DNA of 64,000 nucleotides from Ottelia alismoides (taxonomy: Eukaryota; Streptophyta; Magnoliopsida; Alismatales; Hydrocharitaceae). The first letter of the stretch is position 1. Every line of letters starts with the position of its first letter. The position numbers were made by a program, and so were the translations under genes. This document shows positions 23,814-36,062 of the stretch, in pieces. The notes under the pieces are model-generated. The model worked only from the letters and a program-made list of their open reading frames with translations. It made no database searches and had not been told where the DNA came from. The DNA lies in assembly GCA_037367405.1 (NCBI GenBank), contig JAZKJV010010526.1, forward strand, positions 646,501 through 710,500. The letters run 5' to 3'.

Positions 23814-24308
23814 CCTATACTTAGCTTGAACTATATCCTCATAGTAATCAAAGAGCTACAAAGGAAGACATAACTCATGCTGAGTATAGAAAAGTGAAAA
23901 GAATCGTGTACAATAATGACTCAAAGAATAGATGAAGAGAATAGAAGTCGGTGAACCCCCCTATACTTAGGATCAAATAATCCTAAGTATAGAAGACTGT
24001 ACAAATGGGGAAAACCGAGGAAGGGAATGAACAAACACAATGACTCGACTTGTCCTCTCATATACTTAGGGTAAAACATCCCTAAGTATAGAAAAAGAAT
24101 ATCAACAAGTTGAATATAAAGCGAGAGATCAAAAGAATGAAAAGAAAATAAAAACATGAAAAAGACGGTATGAACAACATCACCCCCCCTATACTTAGGG
24201 TAAAGGATCCCTAAGCATAAGCAACAAGAGTGATGAAACAAGAAAAATATGAACAACTCAAATCATTCACCTCCCCTATACTAAGGATAGAGAACATCCT
24301 AAGCATAG
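23814..24308 (-). repeat. Hairpin array in the 3' region of D
   Basis: Four short inverted repeats spaced about 90-130 bp, plus one large one. At 23961-23992 perfect 12 bp arms CTATACTTAGGA/TCCTAAGTATAG surround 8 nt. At 24061-24090 perfect 11 bp arms TATACTTAGGG/CCCTAAGTATA surround 8 nt. At 24190-24219 the same arms have one mismatch. At 24276-24308 the arms have two mismatches. The fifth, at 23814-23890, has longer imperfect arms starting CTATACTTAG and ending CTGAGTATAG. In element sense G-runs follow most hairpins. E carries the same array in the same order. Confidence 0.9.
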
Positions 24309-24325
24309 CACACACACACACACAC
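24309..24325. repeat. CA microsatellite
   Basis: A short (CA)n run next to the last hairpin of D. Confidence 0.8.
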
Positions 24326-24420
24326 TTAAAAGAGGTGAATGATAAAAATAGAAGAATAAGGAATAAAATGAAAGGATATATATAAGAGATAGTCAACTCA
24401 TGTATCAGACGTAGAAGATA

Positions 24421-25340
24421 TCAAAAAGTCATCATCGATACTACATATATAGAATAAACCACAAACATGAATGTATCATGATCTAGATATGACTTTAGCA
24501 ACCGTCTATTTACAACAATTGGTAGTGCGTCAGATGACAACCCATATATGACAATACTACCATTGTCATACACAGCTCTCATAAGGCATGGTCCTGACCA
24601 TTTGCTTTTCAATTGGGATGGAAAAAAAATTCAATTTGGCATTAAACAACCATACTTTCTGATCAGGGGAGAAAGTCTTCCTTCTAATGTGTCTATCACG
24701 CCAACGCTTCACTTTCTTTTTATACATAAGTGAGTTGTCATATGCAAAATCTCAAAATTCCAACAATTTATTCATATCTAACTTCTTGCTCTTTCATGCC
24801 TTCTCATAATCCAAATTGCATATACTGAGTGCCCATAATGATTTGTGAATTAATTCCACTAACAGATGGTGCTTCGCATAAACCAATCTGTAGGGATACA
24901 TACCCAATGGAGACTTGTACTCTGTTCGATAAGTCCATAGAACTGAGTCAAGCTTCTGGGACCAGTTCTTCCTATTTGGGCATACATGTTTTTACAATAT
25001 AGTCTTGATCTCCTTATTTGAAATATCATTCAAGCCATTAGTTTGTGGGTGGTAAGGAGACTCTAATCTATGCTCAATGGCGTACTCCTCCACAAGCTTC
25101 TTGACTTCTCTTTTAATTAAATGGCTTCCCCCACATGAAATGAGTGTCTTGGGAATTCCAAACTGCACAATAATATGTTCCTTGAGAAAGGACTACACCA
25201 TACAACTATCAGCGGCTCGGTGGGGATAACGTCCACCCATTGACTAATATAATCCACAATAAGAGGGATGTATTAAAATCCCTGACTGACAGGAAATGGT
25301 CCCATGAGGTCTATGCCCCAAGCATCAAAAACATGTGAAA

Positions 25341-25382
<42 letters not shown>

Positions 25383-25628
25383 GGCTATGGTATCTTCAGA
25401 ACCAACTATTCCTCCCATTTTCTTACACTCAGTACAACCTTGAACATACTCTGTAGCATCCTTGAATAATGTTGGCAACCATAGGTTGCTCTGTAAAATC
25501 TTTGTTGTTGTGCCCTTCCCTGAATGATGCCCACTAGTTTCTAATTTGTTATAGTGCTCAAATACCCTGGTGTACTCCTCCTGAGAAATGCACCTTCTCC
25601 AGATACAATCTATACCCTCACAAAACAT
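24421..25628 (-). pseudogene. Gypsy D integrase
   Basis: Minus-strand integrase in pieces. The N-terminal zinc finger lies in 25628-25400: an H-H pair in EHYNKLETSGHHSG and a C-C pair in GCTEC. The catalytic core begins after a TA microsatellite (25343-25379), which breaks the frame; DAWGIDLMG keeps the first catalytic Asp. The middle is full of stops. The C-terminal part (24612-24421) has KSKWSGPCLM and VNRRLLKSYL, matching the usual KxKWxGPF...VNGxRLKxYL end of gypsy integrases. It catalysed insertion of element cDNA and is now inactive. Confidence 0.9.
25343..25379. repeat. TA microsatellite inside the D integrase
   Basis: An uninterrupted (TA)n run of about 37 bp between the zinc finger and the catalytic core. 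It is absent from the equivalent position in E (about 61715-61745). In translation it gives an Ile-Tyr repeat and throws the frame off. Confidence 0.95.
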
Positions 25629-25859
25629 TTACGGATCCTCCCATTGGTAAAAATGTATCTCTGACATGAATTTTTCTACCTTATGCTTTGGCCAATCTTG
25701 TGGACTTTCTTGGAGATAAGATATTTCACAATATCAGCGTAACATGACAGTGAGTCCACATATAAAATGGTCTCATCTGGAAAGGTCTATGAAATTGGGA
25801 TCATACTCTGCTTATAGATCTCCATATGTAATGTGGGAAACGTGATCTGCCATAACATT

Positions 25860-26330
25860 CATTACTCTAAATTTATCTCAAATCTATCAAAATCCTAGAG
25901 AAGAAGGGTCCATATGATAATGCATGGTTTAGCATTCTTCTTTTCCTGTAAGTACCGTATGGCAATGTCATCTGTGTACACAATAACATGCGAACCGAGG
26001 AGGTAAGATCTAAACTTCTCTAATCCAAATACAACTTCCAACATCTCCTTATCTATGATTGTGGAATTATGATCTGCCTCATCCAAAGTCTTGCTAGCAT
26101 AGTGTATAGCAAATGGTACACCATCCCTTCTCTAGACTATGACAACTCCAACTGCAAAATCTGACGTGTCTGTCATGATCTCAAAGGGAAGAGACCAATC
26201 ATGTGGTTGTATGACAGGAGCACTACTAACCATGTCTTCCATCTAATGAAATGCAAGGAGGATTTTCTCATCAACAACAAACTCACTCTCCTTGCATAGA
26301 AGCTCAGTCAAAGGTTTGACAATCTTGCTA
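25860..26330 (-). pseudogene. Gypsy D RNase H
   Basis: A fragment of 63 codons (26086-25895) contains [14 protein letters not shown] and VIVYTDD, the conserved core of plant gypsy RNase H with its Glu and second Asp region. Upstream (26100-26330) a frame with an FAVGVVIV-like block and a PFEIMTD-like block is interrupted by stops. It would have removed the RNA strand during reverse transcription. Confidence 0.85.
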
Positions 26331-26418
26331 AAGTCATTAATAAATCGCTTATAGTATAAAACGTGTCCGAGAAATGACCTCAACTGCTTCAAATTTTGCG
26401 GTGGCTCTAGCTTGGATA

Positions 26419-27283
26419 TCACATCGATCTTAGTCGGGTAACTTCCATACCATGTTTAGAGATGACGTGGCCCAATACAATCCCATTAGTCACCACGAAG
26501 TGACTCTTCTCCCACGAGAGAACTAGGTTTACCTCGCAACAATGTTGAAGGAATTTGTCTAAATAAGCAAGACATATGTCAAAACTATCCCCGTAGGCTG
26601 AGAAATCATCCATGAAGATCTCTAGAAAAACTACCCACCATGTTGACAAAAACAATCAACATACACCTTTGGAATGTAGCGGGGGCATTACACAATCCAA
26701 AGGGCATCCGTCTAAAGGTGTACATGCCAAACAGAAAAGTGAAAGTAGTTTTCTCCTGATCCTCAGGAGCGATAGCAACCTGGTTATACCTTGAGTATCC
26801 ATCCAAGAAACAAAAGAACCCTTTCCCTGTCAACTTCTCAATAATCTGATCAATAAAGGGCAGTGGAAAGTGATCCTTCTTTGTAACTGAGTTCAAGTGT
26901 CGGTAATCTACGCAGACATGGCATGGAGTAGGTACATGGGTCGGAATCTCCTCACCACAGTCATTCTTCACGACACGGAAAGTACTGGCCCACTTGAAAT
27001 CTGAAATGGGATAAATAAAGTCAGCATCACACCATTTCCTGATCTCTTTCATGACAACCTCCCTTAGATTCACATTGAGATGGTGCTGACACTCACGGAA
27101 GGGTTTACAGTCATCCTCAAAGTAGATATAATTCAAGCACAAAGTTGTACTAATCCCACAGAGATCCAAAATAATCCATCCAATGGACTTGCAGTTTCTC
27201 TCAAGAACCTCTAGCATGCGAGATTCTTGTTCATCAGTTAACTGCGAGCCGAGGAAGACTACAAACATATGGGGGACCCACAA
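26419..27283 (-). pseudogene. Gypsy D reverse transcriptase
   Basis: Two overlapping frames, 27283-26606 and 26655-26419, together cover RT. Motifs in order: DFIYPISDFKWAS, HVCVDYRHLN, KKDHFPLPFIDQ, FLDGYSRYNQ, PEDQEKTTF, RRMPFGLCNAPATFQRCM, then IFMDDFSAYG in the second frame, with both active-site Asp kept, and GIVLGHVISKHGMEV. A small in-frame loss removes most of the VPKKGG segment, and one frameshift lies just before FMDD. The motif set (FLDGYS, RRMPFGLCNAPATFQRCM) is of the Athila type. Better preserved than E, but dead. Confidence 0.93.
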
Positions 27284-27721
27284 GGATGGAATACTTCAAC
27301 GTTGATGGTAAAGCCTTGGGCTCAGGTGGGGTATGAATTGGCTCTGTGATGACCTATGTAACTACACTAGTAGAAGGTATATGATATGTACTCTATGAAC
27401 TACCCATCGTGGCTACTATCGGCTCAACAAATAGAATCTCAAAAAAATCTGCAACGAATGATCTCCAATCTGAAAGGATCAACTCATCAGGATGTTCAGA
27501 AATCTCTTTAATCTCATCAACAAAGGGCGCAGATATTTCATCAATAATCTCAAAAAGGTTTCTCTCATCAATGCATATCTCAAAAATTTTAGCAAGTGGC
27601 TCAGATATCTTAGATGGATGTATATCAGAAAAAATCTCAGAGTGAGGTATCAAAGGAATATCAGGATGTACCTCCAATCTCTATGATTGACCCTCAAAAA
27701 TCAGCTCAAACTTCCCATCAA
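27284..27721 (-). pseudogene. Gypsy D protease-RT spacer, downstream part
   Basis: An acidic, Ile/Glu-rich frame of 94 codons (27677-27393) with repeated ISE and FEI segments. It continues into 49005-49303 on the far side of copia B. Athila-type pol has a poorly conserved linker here; no domain is recognised. Confidence 0.65.
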
Positions 27722-27726
27722 CACAC
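27722..27726. other. Left target-site duplication of copia B
   Basis: CACAC, identical to 49000-49004, exactly flanking the two outer LTR ends of B. It proves B is one element split by C. Confidence 0.92.
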
Positions 27727-29469
27727 TATTAGACATGCGAGCCCACGACGAGCCATTATGCAATAAATGTTATTGCAAATATCATTCCCTGATCTGAAAT
27801 GAAGAATAATTGATTTTCATAATAGGTCCTTTAGTACAATTAGGGTTATATACCATGGCCATCTTTATGATCATACAGCTGTTGATTCAATTAATGAATC
27901 ATAAAGTCTGGTGCTTGGATGAATATCTAAAGAGTTAGATTGAGGACTCATCAAGTACCATTAAATGATTATTAAGAGATGATCTCCAACCTGAGTAGGA
28001 GATGGCAATCCTTTCTCATTTAGGCTGATATCTGACTGACCTCTTGATGCAGGTACTCTGCATGGGAATAGAGATTCGGAGGTGTCAGAAAATATAGGTC
28101 TAAGAGTTGACTAACGAGATCGAGATAACCAAAGTCCTATGTTGTATGCTGTCACGACATAGGCACGCATCCTCGGACCGGGGACATATATGTTACTATA
28201 TGTCTGCGTATATACATTTGGCAGACCAATAGGTTGATGACCTAACTAAGGTCTATACACTGATGTGCCGGTGTGCATGGAAGGGCATACAAGTAATACA
28301 ATCTCTCAAAGGGATCATACAAGTTAATTATTGAACCGGAAGGCAAGAGCTCACTCGTGAGATATTGGGAAGAATCAAATTCTACACATGGTCGTCTTGC
28401 TTTAGAAGCTTGACAGAATTTGTAAGGTTTGATATATGCTTCTGGAAAGTATATGATCAACACCTAGGTAAGATATAAGCTTTTGGAATGTATATGATCG
28501 ATACCGACATCCAATGATCGAATGAGAACCTTAATGATAAAATCCTGAAGGAGACAGTCTAAAAGAAATCTAAAACTTCGGATTTATTCTGGATCTTCTA
28601 GTATACAGGATGTACATGTATTAGGAATGCCTGAGGGTGATGTGATCATAAACTATTGTGTAACCATGACGCTTCCTTTCCGAGGGAGTGATAAAACATG
28701 TCTGGATTTTAGTGACTCCTCTCATAGAGAAGTAATATGATCTTAGTCCAAATGTTGGACACTGATAAGAATGTGATTCAGATGTAATGAGAATATTAGA
28801 TTTGCGGTCTTGATTTAATCAAGCATCTATGGGAGGTCATCAAGATTTGGAATTGATATGTGATCTCAATATCCAAGTCATTATACGTGTAACAATACAA
28901 TCGCCCTATCCTTATCTACAAGTATCCACAGAAAAAGTGCATTATTCTTGAAAGAGTTCATGGATAATTTCATTATCATTATATGTATCCAAGAATTGAG
29001 AAAGTTGATAAGTAAATGAAATTTAATTATCATGAATAATATGAATTTGATTAATATTATTAAGTGTTATTTGAGTTAATTAAATTTGATTTAAATATAA
29101 AAGATGTAAATAATGTGAATGTGATTCATGTTATTTGGGCACATAAGAAAAGTGATCCAAGATGATTAAATGTGATTTAATTATCTTGGATATGAATAAT
29201 GTGTATACCACTATCCATATTAATCAGTTATATTATATATGTGATTTATAATATATTAAAAAGAGCACATTGTTATTTATATTTGTTAATTAATTATTGA
29301 TGTGAATTGGATTCACCTTGGATGATTAATTGAAAATATAATTTACATTTTATTTTTGGATGTGAATGTGATTCACATTTTTCCAATGGCATGATTGCAA
29401 TGTTCACAAGATAATTATGAATTATTTTTGTGAAATAATTTAAAACAAATATTGTTGTAAATCTTGGAG

Positions 29470-29517
29470 ATCTCATGAGATAATGATATCTCATGAGATA
29501 ATGAGATCTCATGAGAT
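29470..29517. repeat. Three tandem palindromes in the B LTR
   Basis: ATCTCATGAGAT, itself a perfect 12 bp palindrome, occurs three times at an 18 bp period (29470, 29488, 29506). The 3' LTR keeps all three at 48103, 48121 and 48139. C has single related sites near 36908 and 44870; A lacks the cluster. Confidence 0.9.
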
Positions 29518-29787
29518 TTTGAGGTGATACACCTATTTTATCTTAAATGAGTAGTCGTCCCCCCTTCTTTAGGGAATATGTTCAATCTCTTCATTATCTC
29601 CAAGACTAGTCAAAGTGATTTAATTTTGAATTGATTTATACTTTTATCAATATATATTAATTTAAATTAATTCAATTGTTGTTTTGGTTTTTTACAACAA
29701 CATCATGGCCATTGAAAGAAGCACAAATCAATCTCAACCATTGATTTTGTGTTGTCCATGGATTTAGATCCATGGATCCCAAAACCA

Positions 29788-29795
29788 TATATAAG
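29788..29795 (+). promoter_or_regulatory. TATA box of the copia B 5' LTR
   Basis: TATATAAG just after the conserved GGATCCCAAAACC stretch, as in A. In the 3' LTR the box is TATATAC (48419-48425). Confidence 0.7.
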
Positions 29796-30372
29796 AAGAG
29801 GAAGCCCTTGCTCTTTGGGTTACACAATGATCTCATATGTTCTCTCCCTATATATTTATCTACATGCCAAATGCTCTCTTCCTCTCTCTCTTGTGGCCGT
29901 CCACCATGGAGAACTTGAGAGAGTCGCCAACGCCATAGGATCGTCGTTATGCTGCCGAAGTATTTGCTCGTGGATATCTGTCTCCTTTAGTGCACCTTGC
30001 TCGTGAAGAAGACATCGGATCTCATGTGACGAGATCAGGAGATTCACCGCTTGGATCATCAACATGGATTGTGAGGAGCATGCGTCTCATCAATGCGCTC
30101 GCAAGCATCTCCTCCGTTGGATCGGACTTGAGACAGGAGGTTTCTTCATTTAGAGACTCGATCACAACCATGTTTCAAGAGGTAAACCTTATACCTAATT
30201 GTGGTTTAGATGAAATGATCTGAGAAAGATTCTTCTATCATGTGGTTTAATCACATTAGAACTTTTAAATTCCGCTGCATCGAGCAACTAGTGCGAGTAG
30301 TCGCTCCCGATCGCATACGTGTTATCACCATGCTTCTGTGATACGCTTGAGGATCTCCCCATATCCCTAAAG

Positions 30373-30384
30373 TGGTATTTGAGG
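30373..30384 (+). other. Primer-binding site of copia B (decayed)
   Basis: TGGTATTTGAGG, two bases after the LTR end; compare TGGTATCAGAGC in A. The decay happened after insertion. Confidence 0.8.
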
Positions 30385-32330
30385 TTATGGATACGATCCA
30401 TGAACATAGGAAGACTTGGACTCATTAGGGATTGTGAAAATTTATCGCATTTTATTTTCGCAGACCTATTTTATGATTATTTTAGGCCATTTTTAAAATG
30501 ATTAAAAACAAAAATATCATATGGATATTGTTCCCCATTAATTAAGGAAATCGTGGGATTTGAGATTGCCTGATTTGGAATCTGATAACTCAAGATATGA
30601 TAATTTTAATGAACCTATATCCATTGTTTCTGGAATGGCGAATCATGACGTAATTAAAGAGTTTTTTACTATTTTGAAATACCTAGAAATGTGTGCAAAG
30701 CACTTGGATTCTATTTTAAATCAAATTATCAAACTTTGAAAACTTACTTTGCTTTATTTGGGTTTAAATAGATTGAGTGCTAATTTTAGTAAGTAGGGGT
30801 CACTGCTAGAAATTGCATACTTGATCATGAACCATGCCATTGTCATTTAATTTTTATAGAAATTAATGGTTAATTTCTTGAGATAATTATTGATAAATTT
30901 TTTTCAAATATTTAAAGATGATAATTATTTAATTAAATAACATTTCCTTAACCAATAATTGATTAGATATGATCTAGATCACAAATTGGTTACATCATAC
31001 ACTTTCCAACAAACATGTTGCTTGTATAGGTTTGGGAATTTGTTAGCAAATTTCTTTATAATCAAAATGGTTTTGATTATTACTATATGGTTATAACTTC
31101 AGTTGAAAAACCAATTATCATCTCAAGTACAAAATTATTGACTTGGCATTATTTTTTCCTGAGGCAGATATGGTGTCTAGTCGGGGAGTGTTGGGGTAGC
31201 AGGTTGCACCGTGTGCGGTCTTTCGCACTCCCACCAGTACTGGCCATGACAGCGGGTAGGGAATGGATAATGCTTGAGAGATCATGATGTATTTTTTTCT
31301 AATTATTAAAATTCTGAAATAATACGTATTTTTGTGATAATACCATATTTCAAGTAACGATAAAGAATGTTTGTTGAATATTAATTTGAATATTAATTTA
31401 ATATGATTAGATTAATTGGAATCCAATAAAAATTAAAACATTCTGTTATAAATAGAGTAGCTATTTCCCTTGGAAGAATTGATCATAATGAATATGATTC
31501 AAAATGATTAATTAAAATTTGAACATGATATGGAGGATCACATAAGTGACATCCATGGTCTCCCGTCAAGGCAAAGGGTTCCGTTGCCAGAGATTGTATG
31601 TCAGAGACGCTTGTCTGAAGTGAAAGCTCCTGCATACAGGCCATTTGGATTGTGCTCTTTGCTTCTCGAAAGAGTAAGGACGCATGTGTAGTGACCCAAA
31701 CATGGAGTCCTCATATTATTGGGGACACATTGGATTGCGCATAGCGAGTCGTATTCTTGTTGATGGTTGGTTCAATTACTGACATGTCAACATCACCTTA
31801 GGGGTCGTGGGTCCGGGTGTTAAAGACCGAATTGGGAGATGCAAGTTGGACTTGCAAGGTTGAATGAGTTCCCACTTTTTTTATCCAAATTGCACGTTCT
31901 CATATTATTGGGATATGACAAAGATAAGAAAGGAGATCCCAGATCTTGCTAGAGATATAATGGAAAGTATATCTCTTACATTGAAAGTGATTAAGGGAAT
32001 GAACTTCAAGTGTTGACAAGTCAAGACAACTTTAATGTAAAATTCCTAAATCAAAGTAAAATATGTATATGTATTTATATATATTTATGCAAATTTCTTA
32101 TTCAGACAATCCTTCATTAAACCCACTCAGTACTATACTAGATAATAACTAGTAAAATATCATGGATGGGATCCATGATGTATGTGATTGGACACCTAAT
32201 GTATGTGATTGCAATGTGCAAGTTTCCTCATAATAATAACAAATGACAATTAAATAGACAATAGGTCTGCAACCTTATGGTTTGAATGTCTCTATAGTTT
32301 TGATCTCTCATCGAATGTACTTTGGAAGTG
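30385..32330 (+). other. Leader and N-terminal gag region of B, no gene assigned
   Basis: Equivalent to 6671-8621 in A. Short frames only. Two GC-richer blocks (31140-31260 and 31540-31930) are conserved in A and C. Confidence 0.5.
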
Positions 32331-32339
32331 ACATGTCGA

Positions 32340-32650
32340 TAATTATCGTAATTGTCAAACAATCCTTATAAAATCTAAGAAGATGTTCTGGCATACATAT
32401 GTGCTCTCGACATTTAATCATTAATGACATGGTTCACTGCATCATACAGAATGGTGGCTCTATAAGAGACTATGTATTCAATGTTTGAGTACCTACCTGA
32501 ACCTAAGTCATTAAGAGTTAAGATGTATGTAGATATGATAAGTGTCATCATTCTAGTATCTATACTCTAGCCATTCATGAAGCTTCATAATATTCATACT
32601 GTATGAATTGAATAAAGCATGTATAAATGTTGAAATACTTTTATATTGAA
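32340..32650 (+). pseudogene. Copia B gag remnant
   Basis: Decayed UBN2-type gag: a VHCIIQNGGSIRDYVFNV stretch, then KMYVDMISVIILVS matching the conserved GVKMDVxMxxxxxLxSLP block. Stops interrupt it. The zinc knuckle cannot be recognised with confidence downstream. Confidence 0.6.
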
Positions 32651-32999
32651 TTATTTTTGTATTCAACATAAGAGAACCTTTTGTCTGAAGCAATGTTTGT
32701 CCATAGATCAAAGGAGCGTAGTGGAAGCATGGGTCTGAACCAAGTTAGATGGAAAGTCAAAGAGTTGGCTATACTTCTATGGTTTCCATACACATATGAC
32801 ATCCAAAGGGTCGGATATATGCCAATATTGCAATGAGCTGATGTGTTGATAGTATGACTATCAAGTCTATCTAGGATCCTTAGAGAAGGACTCAGATATT
32901 ACATCAGAATAATCAACATTTAATCATTGAAATTGACTTACTTATTGGATAAGATTTAAAGTCAAATAATTGTATCTCATTCTTCTAATAACACTTGCA

Positions 33000-33940
33000 A
33001 TTGGTTGCATATATTTTAGAATACTATAAAATTTGATCTCAAAGTTTAATAGTCATCCACATGGATATTGATGCAATTGTTGCAACAATCTCTATGGGAT
33101 AAATAGACTTCATATTTTCAGTGGGAGAGCCCTTAGTATTAGAGAATGTCTCTATGACCCATATATTAGAATACACTCATTGTTTATTTCAAAATGTTGG
33201 GAATAAACATGAATTTTGGAATAGACCTATCAAAAAGAGTTATGATGGATATATTTCAGATAGTAATCTATTATCTAGAGGACTCTACTAAATTAGAAAA
33301 TCAATGAATAGTTCATTAAAATTTCTAATACTGAAAATTGAACCTTAAAATATGAATAGGAGGATGAAGAACATTTGTCAATGATCTAGCATCAAGCCTT
33401 GGACATATGTCCGTTGATGACATCAATAGACAAGTAAGAGATGAAACTTTAAAATATCTGAAATTTCAAATCTTACATACTTGTGAATATTATATTCAAA
33501 GTAAAAATGTCCAATGCACCCTTCTCTGGAAATGGTGTTAGATGCCAAGGTATTCAGGATCCCATAAATATTGATGTATGTGGATCATCTATATCATAAT
33601 GAACATTAATGAAACGCGATATCATTCGATGATTATTTGTGATATGAGATTTCTTCCCTTCACCTAAGAAAGCTTTGAAATGTTCAAAGATTTCATAATT
33701 TTGGTTTAGAACCAAAGTTTGAAGGAATGAAATGGATTCGATCTAATCTAGGTAGCTTGTACCTATTAGATGAATTCAAAGAATAACTTATGGAGATATG
33801 AGTATCATTCCTATCTCACTCCTCCTGACACACCTTAACTCAATAGAGTTGTAGGGATATACAATTCATCATGTGTGACATGATTTGATCAATGATTAAT
33901 TTTAGCATAATTATCTCTTAGTTTCCAGGTATATATGTAG
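33000..33940 (+). pseudogene. Copia B protease-integrase remnant
   Basis: A region with residues of the usual linker after protease is followed by GAG-pre-integrase (33420-33590). Its CEYYIQSKM and INIDVCGS blocks correspond to CESCLLGKM and IHTDVCGP, so the first catalytic Asp remains. The core then reads IRSNLGSLYLLDEF in place of xRSDxGGEYLxxEF: the second catalytic Asp is Asn (33745-33747). TPPDTP*LNRVVGIYN has a stop (33836-33838), and Gly (33854-33856) replaces the third catalytic Glu. These substitutions are shared with A and C. Confidence 0.87.
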
Positions 33941-34329
33941 TAGAGACTACAATATATATCCTTATAAGTCTCCATGCTAGTAAGTTGAAATCATGCACCG
34001 GAGAGTGCTACTTCATTAGGAAAATAAAGAATGGTATTGGATACCTACTTTATGACCTTAAGATTCTTATAAGATCTCATATCTAAGGATGTGATTTTTA
34101 GACGATTACTCTCTTGAGAATCAAGAAGAAAATGAAGTGAAGGAACTCATTTAATCTTGTGAAGATAATGAGGCTCCTGAAATTGGAAACTAAAAGGATA
34201 ATTAAAGATAAAATAGTAATACCTCTTCAAATGAGTTTGAGGATGTATTCTATGTGTTAGAGAAATCTAAATTTGATCGAACTTTATGTGATGAAGCTTC
34301 TGAAGATCATGACATGGAAAGATGGAAGT

Positions 34330-35260
34330 TAGCAATAAAGTCTAAAGTAGACTTCATACACAAATGTTGTATATGGACCTTTAAGGATCCACCTATATGG
34401 GTATGACTCGTTCAGGTGTAAATGGATCTTCAAGAGAAAGAGGGAACCAGATGAGAAGGTAGAGACCTTCAAAGCACGACTCGTAACCATGAGCTACACA
34501 CGGAAGAGAAGACATTGCTTGCAATGAGAATTGTTCTTCCATGACCTTGCTTAAACCCATCGGAATATTGCTAACTATAGCTACACAACTTGACTTTGAC
34601 ATCTTTAAGATGGAAGTCAATGTTGCATATCTCTGTGAATACCTCTTCGAGGATATTCATATGAAGTAGCCCCAGGGCTTCATAGTTGAGGAAAGAAAGT
34701 TGTGCAAGCTAAATAACTCCATCTATGGACTCGAATAATCTTCTTGTAGTTGAAACATCAGATTTGATGAAATCATAAATGTTATGATTTCAAATAGAAT
34801 CTTGATGATCCTTGTGAAGTTTAGTCGAAGTGCCATTGTGTTCATCATGCTAAATGTAGATAACATCCTAATCATTTGGAATGATATGAGGATAATAATA
34901 AGTGTTTTATAGACTGGTTATTCCATACCTTGAGATATGATCTCAATGATACCTCTTAAGATCTTAGTTCTAAAAGTACTCAGAAGCAAAGAGAAAGAGG
35001 GCATTGGAACTGTCGCATTAGTGGTACACCTTGGGCATATTCCATTTTTTTTGGAAAATTTCAAGAAAGGCTTCTTTCCCTTAAGATACGATACTGACCT
35101 ATCTGAAGGGATAGCACCTCAAAAAGTTGAGGAAGTGAATGCTAGAACTGCTTGCCACTGTGCATCAGTTATAAGAAGCCAGATGTATGCCGGATGTGTA
35201 CAAAAGCCAGACGTCTGCCATGCTGTGGGAGTAGTAAATTGTAGCTAATCCTACTATCGA
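34330..35260 (+). pseudogene. Copia B reverse transcriptase remnant
   Basis: Fragments in order: CIWTFKDPP; CKWIFKRKREPDEK after a one-base shift; VETFKARLV; a second shift after SYT; CKLNNSIYGLE*SS with TAA at 34736-34738; NIRFDEI; NVDN (34853-34864) replacing YVDD. A frame at 34937-35248 has a GLLPLRxG-like segment and ends KPDVCHAVGVVNC. RNase H beyond 35260 is not recognisable. The lesions match those of A and C. Confidence 0.88.
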
Positions 35261-35700
35261 AATAAAACACTTGATTACAATAATAACAATATCTTCATAA
35301 ATGACAAGACTTTGAGATGGTGATCTCAAAATCATATCTTCAATAAATTAAGACTTTATAGATGGAGATCTACAAGTTCTTAACTGTGGATACGTTAGGA
35401 GATAGAGATCTCCAGGAATAAGGGTATTCTGATAAGGATAATGAAAATAGTGGTTATAATATTTATCGAGCTATAGAATCAAGGACACTTAACTAACAAA
35501 ATTGTGTATTCGTTGCATAAGATGCAACATTCGCATTGGATGCGAGCACTGTTACTAGAGACATGCAAGTGCCGTAAAAGGACTTGGCATAGTCTCTCGA
35601 GAACAGAGTGACTTATCATCTTACCTAGATCTTTTTCTAAATAGCCTATGATTGTCACATGAGTGCAGGTTTAAATGATTAGCCCATTAATAACTCTTTG

Positions 35701-35714
35701 GGCTAGTGTGAGAT
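35701..35714 (+). other. Polypurine tract of copia B
   Basis: GGCTAGTGTGAGAT immediately before the 3' LTR; compare GGCTAGTGGGAGAT in A and C. Confidence 0.8.
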
Positions 35715-36062
35715 TATTGGACATGCGAGCCCATGACGAGCCAGTATGCAATAAATGTTATTGCCAATATCATTCCCTGATCTGAAATGATGAATAATTA
35801 ATTTGCATAATAGGTCACTTAGTACAATTAGGGTTATGTACCATGGCCATCTTAATGATCATAGAACTGTTGATTCAATTAATGAATCATAGAGGTTGGT
35901 GCTTGGATGAATATCTAAATAGTTAGATTGAGGACTCATCAATTGCCATTAAATGTTTGTTAAGAGATGATCTCCAGCCTGAGTAGAAGATGACAATCCT
36001 TTCTTATTTAGGCTGACATCTGACCGACCTCTTGATGTAGGTCCTCTGCATGGGAATAGAGA
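35715..36062 (+). repeat. 3' LTR of copia B, first part
   Basis: The first 348 bp of the LTR, starting TATTGGACATGCG, interrupted by C after the AGAGA target. It continues at 46638. Confidence 0.93.
36058..36062. other. Left target-site duplication of copia C
   Basis: AGAGA, identical to 46633-46637. The uninterrupted B 5' LTR has a single AATAGAGATT at the same place (near 28070). Confidence 0.93.

Larger units (their letters stand above)
27727..30370 (+). repeat. 5' LTR of copia B
   Basis: 2644 bp in element sense, TATTAGACATGCG (for TGTTGGACATGCG) to ATATCCCTAA (for ATATCCTTCA). U3 is AT-rich and has a cluster of three 12 bp palindromes at 29470-29517. The TATA box is at 29788-29795. The R/U5 part (29880-30370) is GC-richer and homologous to the A and C LTRs. 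Confidence 0.93.

Noticed and set aside
23814..24308. CRISPR-like array from the evenly spaced repeats
   Set aside because: The repeats are inverted within each unit, spacers vary in length, it is plant DNA inside a retrotransposon, and no cas genes are present.
24548..24733. Plus-strand frame over the D integrase
   Set aside because: Antisense to the integrase C-terminus (KSKWSGP on the minus strand).
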